A DNA stretch of 64,000 nt from UBA1189 sp045612065 (GTDB taxonomy: Bacteria; Bacteroidota; Bacteroidia; Bacteroidales; Bacteroidaceae), in contig JAZKYH010000050.1 in NCBI GenBank assembly GCA_045612065.1, positions 24,774 to 88,773 of the forward strand. The letters are read 5' to 3'. Below are positions 50,542 through 58,098 of this stretch, piece by piece. Below the pieces are notes generated by a model. That model saw only the letters and a program-made list of their open reading frames with translations, made no database searches and was not told the origin of the DNA. The position numbers were made by a program, and so were the translations under genes. The first letter of the stretch is position 1. The number at the start of each line of letters is the position of its first letter.

Positions 50542-53500
50542 TCATCTTGATAAAAGCATATCTATTAAGATAACAGCAGTCTCTGAATCCTCTTTTGGGG
50601 CATCCTTAGGTTTCCAAGCTACAACAAACCTCACAGAAACAGATTTAACGTCATACCCCTTTTCTTTCCATTCAGATATTGTTTTCTGCATATTAATCGA
50701 CAACTTAGCAACAGGCTTCCCCGTAGAGTTGTATAGTAGGCTGTTATTATAAGTTAACGCATCTCCACCTCTTAACGATAACACCTCACGCTTTATATCC
50801 TTAAAGAAGCCTAAGTGCACATCTTTATGTGACAATTGCAGCATTATCTCATCGGGCATTGAATAAGACCTCTGATCTACGGTATAATTGTCTGCCCCTA
50901 ATCTATCAAAACAATCCCCGTTGGTGTGTATGAAAAGTCTGTTCTTGGCACGTGTCATTGCCACATAATATCTTCGCAAAAGAGTATCCTCTATCGAATA
51001 ATTATCTGCTATAAGCATATATACATCATCAAATTCTCGTCCTTTGGCCTTATGGATTGTAGAGACTACCACATCCGCACCAGACATATCACAAAAATCT
51101 TCAACAGAGGATTCGTATATATATTCCTTAAAATCGCTACGATATTTAGCCTTATTCGTTTGCTCAAAAAGTTCGACACATCGTTTCACATAAGATAGGC
51201 TTTGACTTCTTTCATATAAAGTATATGTTTCTTTTTTAGCATTCTCCCATGATTCATCCGAGATGAATGGAGTGTGATTTTCTTTTTCTACCTTTTTCAG
51301 GAAAAATCTCATCTCTGCCAAGTTCCAGAAACGGAATCCATCCATCGATTGTATTAGTTTACAATTTATTCCATGCTTACGCAAGAGCGCAACCATAATG
51401 ACAGCCTCTTCATTTGTTTGTGTCAACACACAGGACGAGCCACTTCCATGGTGACTCACCAACTGTGAAACTAATGGCTCGTACATTTCATCAGACACAT
51501 GTCTTGTCACTTGCACCCAACCATCATTTTTGCTCATTGATACTATCGACTGCCGTTTCATTCTACGACTGATAGACTTGACGAAAGCATTAGCAAAATT
51601 CACCACCTTTCTTGAGCTGCGATAATTCTCCGTCATCTCTATAAATCGTCCTCCAGGTTCTTTGGCCAGTTTATACATAAACCAAGAATCAGAGCCACGA
51701 AACTCGTAAACATTTTGGTCATCATCCCCTACTGCAATCACACGCATTTCTTCGTTATGATTCATAAGAGCCGACACTAATGCATGCTCTTCCTCACTCA
51801 TATCTTGAGCTTCATCTATAACCAATACAGTTTTGCCTATTCTGTTTGGCTCCACCTCTCCTTGGTTGATCATTTCTGCGGCTCTTCCTACTACATTCTT
51901 TGCTTCTTCAAGATTGCCAATACGTCCCAAGAGGTCAAAGCAATAGGAATGGAATGTTTTTATCTCGACAAAATGCGCGGCATTGCCAATCAAAGTCATA
52001 AGTCGTTGCTTAAATTCCGTAGCTGCAGCTCTGGAGAATGTTAGCATTAGTAGTTGCTCATGTTTCACATCCTCAAGCAATAAAAGTGAAGCTAATTTAT
52101 GCACCAGAACACGAGTCTTTCCACTACCAGGACCGGCTGCAACAACAATACAGCGTGACTCCTTATCAGACACTATTTCCATTTGTCGAGCTGAGAGTTG
52201 CCCAAACAGTTGATTGTATTTATTGGGAGTAAGGTTTCTTTGTATCTCATCCACTCTTTCCCCCTTGAAATACTTTGCTATAAATCGCTTATAGTCCATC
52301 TGGAAATAATCCTGCACGTACTGTAGGGCTGCATCATAGTTTCTAACCATCAGATTAGCATATTCGCCTACGATATGTACTTGCTGTATCTTCTGCTTAT
52401 AAAACTCGTTAAGCATCCGATAGTCATCCAACTTATATCTTGATTTATTATCTTTTATCCTTTTAATGTCCATGGCATTATAAAGGACCAAGAAACCACC
52501 TTCAAGCTTGAGAGCACCAATTTTTGACAAATACAACAACGCTTCTTCAACTTCATCTAACTGAACATCCTCTAAGCCATAAAAGAGCGACTGTTGACCT
52601 GCCCTTATTTGATTCATAAGTTCAACAACCGAGAACTGGACAGAACTTTTCTGTGCGGCATCCACTGGCTTGTCCTTCACCAAACTATATAGCCATTCAA
52701 TGGTGAGCCGAGATATCTCTAACCTTCGTTCCATACGTTTGACAGTCATTTCCATATTTGCCAAACGAACCACTTCCATATTATGTGCTGAATCCTCCTT
52801 TTTACGAGTATATCCTTTTATGGTCAGGAAATAAAGCAATGTTCGGATATCCTTTTCTTTTGAATGTACAATACCATCATTGATGGCATTCTCGTTCAAT
52901 TGTTTGCAAGATATTCTAAGAGACTCATTAGGTATATTCTTTATAATGTACTGTTCAAGTTTTGAGAAACGTTCAAGTAACATTTTTGATTTTCGCTCTG
53001 AGTCACCCACATCATGCAAATAAGCAGAGATATCCTTGCTATCAGCTAAGATTCCTTCTTGCCGCATACGCTCTACTGTTGAGACGACTTCCCTTTTCGT
53101 CAGTCCCAAGACGTCAGCCAAATAATCAACACGAGACTCAGCTTCGGCATCTTGTGCTTTTGATATCTGTTTTTGCGAAATCAACGACTTGATGATTCTA
53201 ACGGCCTTTTCTATTTCGTCATTTTCAAACAATACAGAATTGGATATTCGTATTCTCGCTTCCTCCAAATTCTTCACCGTTATTCCAGTGGCATACACAT
53301 GGGGAACATTATTGCCGCGTTCCAAATATCCGCCTTGTTCCAATGCAGATAGAGCAGTACGCACACGAGTCTCAATCTCTGAAACGGAATCATCCCAACC
53401 CGCTTGTCGAGCAATCTCCAATGCAGAACAGCAAACCCTCATACGTTGCTTTGTCAGACTCTTCACGGCCTTCCATACCTGTTGAATCTCGCTAACACTC

Positions 53501-55413
53501 AACTTCGTCTGATTAAGCAGAACAAAATGTTTATCAAGGTCTCCATCACTATACAAAACATAACAACGAGCATCAAGATGCGGATCACGTCCTGCTCTAC
53601 CAGCCTCTTGAACATAGTTCTCCAGTGAATCTGATATATCGTAGTGTACAACAAGGCCAACATCTTTCTTGTCGACCCCCATGCCAAATGCAGATGTAGC
53701 AACAATAATGCGCACCTCATCATTCATAAAGGCCTCTTGGTTGGCAATCTTTTCGTCCGCCTGCATCTTGCCGTTAAAGGGCAAGGCTCTGTATCCGTCA
53801 CGCGTTAACTTAATAGCCAATTCTTTGGTTCGTTTCGTACGCGATACATAGACAATTGTCGGGCACTGAAATTCTGCCACAAGTTGTCTCAACTGCAGAT
53901 ATTTACTTTCATCAGATTCTGCGTGTAATACCGAATATCGCAGATTTGTTCTTGACGCACTCGATGCAAACAAAGTCAAGTCTAAATCCAAGGTTTGCTT
54001 AAAGTAGTCACATATGTCTTGTATAACCTTTTGCTTGGCAGTAGCCGTAAAACAGGATATAGGTATAGGTTTCCTACACCCTTTCTTCTTTTGGAATTCT
54101 CTGATGAATCTTCCTATATAGAGATAATCTACTCTAAAATCTTGTCCCCACGATGAAAAGCAGTGGGCCTCGTCTATCACAAATCTCACAACATGGCGCG
54201 CCATCAAGATTCTTTCGATAGTTTTCGATCGCAACATTTCTGGTGCTATATATAACAAAGAAACCTCACCATCTAAAACACGCTGAATCGATAACGCTCG
54301 TGTTATTGGATCTAACAAGCCATTTATAGTAACAGCCTCAGTTATGCTGCGTTCTGCCAAATTGTCGACCTGGTCTTTCATCAACGACTGCAATGGCGAA
54401 ATCACTACAGTCAATCCGTGCAGCGAACGTCCTTCCATTAGTGCTGGCAACTGGAAAGTAAGTGATTTTCCACCACCAGTTGGAAATATTGCCAATAGAG
54501 ATTTCCCTTCAACTGCGGCAACAGCAGCTTTTTCTTGCAAAGGCTCACCCTCATACGTACGGAAATTATCGTATCCAAAAAAGGCTTTTAGATTATAGTG
54601 TACATCCAACTGAGTATTGCAATATGCGCAATTCTTATGGCAAAGAGTATGACGCAACAACTTAATGACATATTCAACTTCCGGATAATTCCTTAACACC
54701 CATCCTGGAGTGATGGAACAAATGTCAGTGGTGTCTATCAATGCTAAAGCATAGGCTAATTCGCACGGATACTGCTTTATCAGCATATCAAGAGGAGCAT
54801 GCTGGCAAATTCGACCCGAATAGACTTCCTCTATGAGCGTAGCCACCTCTTCGCTGACAACTTCTGCTCCAACAAAAGATAAAAAGCCGTTAAATTCTTT
54901 ATGTCCGTTTAACAATGATGCCAACAATCTACGTTTATTGGTTGGTAAGGAGTGCCAGCGAGCAACCTCATCAAACAGCAAGTCCTTTGCCTTCTCGCAG
55001 TCGTTCACAGGATTATTTACTTGTGTGCTGACGAGTTTGTCATCCTTTACCAACTTGTGATAAGGCCGCTCTGGGAATAGTAGAGGAGACATATAAAGCG
55101 TATCTACTAATACCCAACGGCACTTCTTCTCGCCAAACAAGTATTTGGCATCGTGATGAATGATGTTATGACCACATACATAATCTACACCGCCGAGAAA
55201 TCTTAGCAAGTCCTCTGTTGACGTTTTGTGGTATACTGCATTGTCATAACGAAGAGCTCCAATATCATGAATCTTATGATCTTTCAGCCCTACTTCAATA
55301 TCCACAAATGCATAACGGGATGCATCATGCGAAACCCTAGCATCTTGTTTTTCAAAAATGCTACCGAAATCTCTTATATCTTTAAGTCCTATGAACCTAT
55401 CCCATATAGACAT
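50542..55413 (-). CDS. Exonuclease-RecQ-UvrD fusion helicase
   Basis: This single 1623-residue protein joins several DNA-processing modules. Residues 30-150 resemble a DnaQ-type exonuclease: D38 and E40 in FVDIE, GHNIIHHD with D88, and D144 as possible third acid, although the usual histidine five residues before it is a cysteine. A C-rich knuckle (CHKNCAYC, 258-265) precedes the RecQ helicase (275-650: TGGGKS, DEAHC, TATAK, QEAGRAGRD). Winged-helix-like segments fill about 650-1060. A UvrD/Rep helicase follows (about 1080-1510: GPGSGKT, DEAQD, GDDDQNVYEFRGS, HKAKGREF, AMTRAKNR). All motor motifs are intact. Its DNA is AT-richer than the flanking genes. Function is not established; repair or phage defence are possible. 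Confidence 0.9.
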   Translation of the reverse strand: MSIWDRFIGLKDIRDFGSIFEKQDARVSHDASRYAFVDIEVGLKDHKIHDIGALRYDNAVYHKTSTEDLLRFLGGVDYVCGHNIIHHDAKYLFGEKKCRWVLVDTLYMSPLLFPERPYHKLVKDDKLVSTQVNNPVNDCEKAKDLLFDEVARWHSLPTNKRRLLASLLNGHKEFNGFLSFVGAEVVSEEVATLIEEVYSGRICQHAPLDMLIKQYPCELAYALALIDTTDICSITPGWVLRNYPEVEYVIKLLRHTLCHKNCAYCNTQLDVHYNLKAFFGYDNFRTYEGEPLQEKAAVAAVEGKSLLAIFPTGGGKSLTFQLPALMEGRSLHGLTVVISPLQSLMKDQVDNLAERSITEAVTINGLLDPITRALSIQRVLDGEVSLLYIAPEMLRSKTIERILMARHVVRFVIDEAHCFSSWGQDFRVDYLYIGRFIREFQKKKGCRKPIPISCFTATAKQKVIQDICDYFKQTLDLDLTLFASSASRTNLRYSVLHAESDESKYLQLRQLVAEFQCPTIVYVSRTKRTKELAIKLTRDGYRALPFNGKMQADEKIANQEAFMNDEVRIIVATSAFGMGVDKKDVGLVVHYDISDSLENYVQEAGRAGRDPHLDARCYVLYSDGDLDKHFVLLNQTKLSVSEIQQVWKAVKSLTKQRMRVCCSALEIARQAGWDDSVSEIETRVRTALSALEQGGYLERGNNVPHVYATGITVKNLEEARIRISNSVLFENDEIEKAVRIIKSLISQKQISKAQDAEAESRVDYLADVLGLTKREVVSTVERMRQEGILADSKDISAYLHDVGDSERKSKMLLERFSKLEQYIIKNIPNESLRISCKQLNENAINDGIVHSKEKDIRTLLYFLTIKGYTRKKEDSAHNMEVVRLANMEMTVKRMERRLEISRLTIEWLYSLVKDKPVDAAQKSSVQFSVVELMNQIRAGQQSLFYGLEDVQLDEVEEALLYLSKIGALKLEGGFLVLYNAMDIKRIKDNKSRYKLDDYRMLNEFYKQKIQQVHIVGEYANLMVRNYDAALQYVQDYFQMDYKRFIAKYFKGERVDEIQRNLTPNKYNQLFGQLSARQMEIVSDKESRCIVVAAGPGSGKTRVLVHKLASLLLLEDVKHEQLLMLTFSRAAATEFKQRLMTLIGNAAHFVEIKTFHSYCFDLLGRIGNLEEAKNVVGRAAEMINQGEVEPNRIGKTVLVIDEAQDMSEEEHALVSALMNHNEEMRVIAVGDDDQNVYEFRGSDSWFMYKLAKEPGGRFIEMTENYRSSRKVVNFANAFVKSISRRMKRQSIVSMSKNDGWVQVTRHVSDEMYEPLVSQLVSHHGSGSSCVLTQTNEEAVIMVALLRKHGINCKLIQSMDGFRFWNLAEMRFFLKKVEKENHTPFISDESWENAKKETYTLYERSQSLSYVKRCVELFEQTNKAKYRSDFKEYIYESSVEDFCDMSGADVVVSTIHKAKGREFDDVYMLIADNYSIEDTLLRRYYVAMTRAKNRLFIHTNGDCFDRLGADNYTVDQRSYSMPDEIMLQLSHKDVHLGFFKDIKREVLSLRGGDALTYNNSLLYNSTGKPVAKLSINMQKTISEWKEKGYDVKSVSVRFVVAWKPKDAPKEDSETAVILIDMLLSR

Positions 55414-55473
55414 ATGCCGTTTGTGTAGATGAACGATTATAATGAGACTTAGAGAACTTCATGTACGAATGTG

Positions 55474-55504
55474 CAAATTTACAAATACTTTATATATATA
55501 CAAG
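55474..55504 (-). promoter_or_regulatory. Promoter for the helicase fusion gene
   Basis: Minus strand CTTG (55501-55504), 19 bases, TAAATTTG (55474-55481). The -33 box has one mismatch. The leader would be about 55 bases. Confidence 0.65.
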
Positions 55505-55721
55505 GTTTTCAAGTGGAGTAATTCTAAATTTGTATGGAGATTCAATGAGGCTTGTGCCTTCAAATAATCTTTTCGCTCTAAGGACTAGTATAAAACATGT
55601 ATTTCGGGATAGGTTGTCCGGTTGTCCTTGCTGAATATAATCTATTGATTCATTGTTGATAAACGAGGACAACCTAGGCTGTCCTAGGGCAGTCCTCCTT
55701 GATTGAGATAAGTTTGCATAT

Positions 55722-55750
55722 AAAACGAAAATGTGCGTTTCGTTTTTTCT
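55722..55750 (+). terminator. Orphan terminator-like hairpin inside the composite repeat
   Basis: AAAACGAAA and TTTCGTTTT form a 9-bp stem with a 7-base loop and a T tail, only 6 bases after TAAGTTTG (55709-55716), a -7-like box. No gene on the plus strand ends here. Confidence 0.6.
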
Positions 55751-55811
55751 GTGATGTTAATAATATTGGTTATCGGTTGGACTTTAATATTTTAATTAAG
55801 ACTTTTCTGTA

Positions 55812-55893
55812 ATTGACGGAGAACATCCGCGCGGATGGTCGTGACCATCTGCGCGAATGATGTCGGCCATACGCGCATATTGTCGCCATCAAT
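55812..55893. repeat. 82-nt palindromic intergenic repeat, copy B
   Basis: It aligns without gaps to copies A (15197) and C (60237). The central hairpin has arms 55830-55841 and 55842-55853 (CGCGGATGGTC with GACCATCTGCG). Compared with copy C, two base pairs are changed on both sides together and one becomes a G-T pair. It ends TTGTCGCCATCAAT, like copy C. Confidence 0.9.
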
Positions 55894-56173
55894 AGCAGGT
55901 AAATGGGGAAGTGGTGAGGAAAACAGAAGGATATACCACAAAACGATGCGGTGTAATCGGTGTAATCTGTTGATTGAAAAATAAGAGGAATGAAAAGAAA
56001 TGGAAGGACAACCTTGGGACAGCCTAGGGTGTCCTTGTTAGTAAATTCATAATCAATATATTGTAAATGTCGGGGACAACCGGACAACCTGTTTGGAAAA
56101 AGTGTATTATAGAGATTATTGGCTCAGCTAAGTCGAAAATAAAAATCAGAAAGGAAAAAGTCATCCCTAAAAC

Positions 56174-56203
56174 TTGCAGTTACACAAAGTCTTTGTAAAT
56201 TTG
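56174..56203 (+). promoter_or_regulatory. Promoter for the fumarase gene
   Basis: TTG (56174-56176), 19 bases, TAAATTTG (56196-56203). The leader to ATG 56330 would be about 120 bases and is very AT-rich, with AAATTGTAAAT repeated near the start codon. Confidence 0.7.
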
Positions 56204-56329
56204 CATAATTTCGTGAGTAATAGTCTTTCCTCCATATCGGAGATGATTATTGAGATGTGAAATGATTAAATTGAAAAACAAATAGTAAAAGTAAATAGTA
56301 AATTGTAAATCGTCAAATTGTAAATTACA

Positions 56330-57967
56330 ATGGCTACTCCCGAATTCAAGTATGCGCCCATGTTCCAGTTGGGCAAGGATGAAACCGAGTACTATCTCCT
56401 CACGAAGGACTATGTATCGGTAAGCGAATTTGAGGGCAAACCGATGTTGAAGATTGCCCCCGAAGGTTTAACCGCAATGGCCAACGCCGCCTTCCGCGAC
56501 GTGTCGTTCCTCTTGCGCCGTGCTCATAATGAGCAGGTGGCCAAGATTCTCAACGACCCCGAGGCCAGCGACAACGACAAGTATGTAGCGCTCACCTTCC
56601 TGCGCAATGCTGAGGTGGCTGCCAAGGGTAAGCTCCCCTTGTGCCAGGATACGGGTACGGCCATCATCCATGGTGAGAAGGGTCAGCAGGTATGGACAGG
56701 CTTCTGCGATGAGGAGGCACTCTCGCTTGGCGTATACAAGACTTATACCGAGGAGAACCTTCGTTACTCACAGAATGCTCCGCTCAACATGTATGACGAG
56801 GTGAACACCCGCTGCAACCTCCCCGCACAGATTGACATCGAGGCTACCGAGGGTATGGAGTATCACTTCCTCTGCGTGACCAAGGGTGGTGGCTCGGCCA
56901 ACAAGACCTACCTCTATCAGGAGACTAAGGCATTGCTCAACCCCGACACGCTCGTGCCCTTCATGGTGGAGAAGATGAAGTCGCTGGGTACTGCGGCTTG
57001 TCCTCCCTATCACATTGCTTTCGTTATCGGTGGTACATCGGCTGAGAAGAACCTCCACACCGTGAAGCTCGCCTCTACCCACTACTACGACACGCTGCCC
57101 ACTACGGGTGACGAGACAGGTCGTGCTTTCCGCGATGTGGAGCTCGAGCAGAAGGTGCTTGAAGAGGCTTACCGCATCGGCCTTGGCGCTCAGTTTGGTG
57201 GTAAGTACATGGCTCACGACGTGCGCATCGTACGTCTGCCCCGTCACGGTGCTTCTTGTCCCGTAGGTCTTGGCGTTTCATGCTCGGCCGACCGCAACAT
57301 CAAGTGTAAGATCAATAAGGATGGTATCTGGATTGAGAAGATGGATGATAATCCAGGCTCACTCATCCCCGAGGAGCTCCGCAATGCAGGCGAGGGTGAC
57401 GTAGTACGCATCGACCTCAACCGCCCCATGCCCGAGATTCTCGCTCAGCTCAGCCAATATCCTGTGGCTACACGTCTCTCGCTCAATGGTACTATCATCG
57501 TAGGCCGCGACATTGCTCACGCTAAGCTGAAAGAGCGCCTCGACCGTGGTGAGGACCTTCCCCAGTACATCAAGGATCACCCCATCTACTATGCTGGTCC
57601 TGCGAAGACTCCTGCCGGTATGGCTTGCGGCTCTATGGGCCCCACTACAGCTGGCCGTATGGACTCTTATGTAGACCTCTTCCAGAGCCACGGTGGCAGC
57701 ATGGTGATGCTCGCCAAGGGTAACCGTGCACAGTGCGTTACCGATGCTTGCCACAAGTATGGCGGCTTCTACCTCGGCTCTATCGGTGGCCCTGCTGCTA
57801 TCCTCGCACAGAACAATATCAAGAGCATTGAGTGCGTAGAGTACCCCGAGCTCGGCATGGAAGCCATCTGGAAGATTGAGGTGGAAGATTTCCCCGCATT
57901 CATCCTCGTGGACGACAAGGGCAACGATTTCTTCAAGCAGTTGAAACCCACCTGTCCGATGAAGTAA
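56330..57967 (+). CDS. Class I fumarate hydratase (iron-sulfur)
   Basis: The 545-residue enzyme interconverts fumarate and malate in the cytosol; in Bacteroidales it works in the reductive branch that leads to succinate. The N-terminal alpha domain holds cysteine in LPLCQDTGTA (about residue 103) for the 4Fe-4S cluster. Further conserved blocks are GGGSANKTYL, YHIAFVIGGTSAEKNL, HGASCPVGLGVSCSADRNI and the C-terminal beta domain GPTTAGRMDSYVDLFQSHGGSMVMLAKGN (positions about 439-467). The length fits fused FumA/FumB-type proteins. Strong codon bias toward C-ending codons suggests high expression. A bidirectional terminator follows. Confidence 0.95.
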   Translation: MATPEFKYAPMFQLGKDETEYYLLTKDYVSVSEFEGKPMLKIAPEGLTAMANAAFRDVSFLLRRAHNEQVAKILNDPEASDNDKYVALTFLRNAEVAAKGKLPLCQDTGTAIIHGEKGQQVWTGFCDEEALSLGVYKTYTEENLRYSQNAPLNMYDEVNTRCNLPAQIDIEATEGMEYHFLCVTKGGGSANKTYLYQETKALLNPDTLVPFMVEKMKSLGTAACPPYHIAFVIGGTSAEKNLHTVKLASTHYYDTLPTTGDETGRAFRDVELEQKVLEEAYRIGLGAQFGGKYMAHDVRIVRLPRHGASCPVGLGVSCSADRNIKCKINKDGIWIEKMDDNPGSLIPEELRNAGEGDVVRIDLNRPMPEILAQLSQYPVATRLSLNGTIIVGRDIAHAKLKERLDRGEDLPQYIKDHPIYYAGPAKTPAGMACGSMGPTTAGRMDSYVDLFQSHGGSMVMLAKGNRAQCVTDACHKYGGFYLGSIGGPAAILAQNNIKSIECVEYPELGMEAIWKIEVEDFPAFILVDDKGNDFFKQLKPTCPMK

Positions 57968-57987
57968 GCAGCACTGAATCGTAAGAA

Positions 57988-58014
57988 AAAGGCGAGCCAA
58001 TTTGGCTCGCCTTT
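57988..58014. terminator. Bidirectional terminator after the fumarase gene
   Basis: A 12-bp stem (AAAGGCGAGCCA with TGGCTCGCCTTT) and 3-base loop, with A and T runs on the two sides. Confidence 0.9.
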
Positions 58015-58032
58015 CTTGCTTCTTATGTGTCA

Positions 58033-58092
58033 TAGGTGTTCCTAGGACTTTCTATGTTTTCCTAGGTTATCCTATGATATCCTAAGTGTTCT
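58033..58092. repeat. Array of six 10-bp units
   Basis: Six successive decamers in exact 10-base register: TAGGTGTTCC, TAGGACTTTC, TATGTTTTCC, TAGGTTATCC, TATGATATCC, TAAGTGTTCT. The consensus is near TAGGTTTTCC and matches the TAGGYTGTCC motif in the arms of the composite repeat at 55611. Confidence 0.88.
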
Positions 58093-58098
58093 TTGCGC

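Larger units (their letters stand above)
55611..56090. repeat. Composite element with long inverted arms and central 82-nt repeat
   Basis: The left arm (55611-55698) and the reverse complement of the right arm (56002-56090) align without gaps over most of their length: both start AGGTTGTCCGGTTGTCC and both have AGGAC at exactly 55 bases, then CCTAGGCTGTCC. Between the arms lie about 300 bases holding copy B of the 82-nt repeat. Each arm can itself fold, since GGTTGTCC pairs with GGACAACC. There is no transposase gene and no obvious target-site duplication. Confidence 0.85.
55414..56329. other. Large intergenic region holding a composite repeat
   Basis: These 916 bases hold the helicase promoter (55474-55504), the composite repeat 55611-56090 with copy B of the 82-nt repeat, an orphan terminator-like hairpin (55722-55750), and the fumarase promoter with its AT-rich leader. 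I see no gene; a 60-codon frame on the minus strand at 55490-55672 runs through the repeat arm and is not convincing. Confidence 0.8.

Noticed and set aside
50542..55413. Two genes joined by a sequencing or assembly error
   Set aside because: The frame is continuous over 1623 codons with a long structured linker (about 650-1060) between motors and no motif lost, so a real fusion is simpler.
55490..55672. 60-codon frame on the minus strand as a gene
   Set aside because: It runs through the helicase promoter and the left repeat arm, has no start context, and its product matches nothing I know.
57359..58033. 224-codon minus-strand frame opposite fumarase
   Set aside because: Strong codon bias in the fumarase gene leaves the complementary frame open; no family match.
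58033..58092. Decamer array as a CRISPR
   Set aside because: Units are 10 bp, contiguous and degenerate; there are no spacers and no cas genes.
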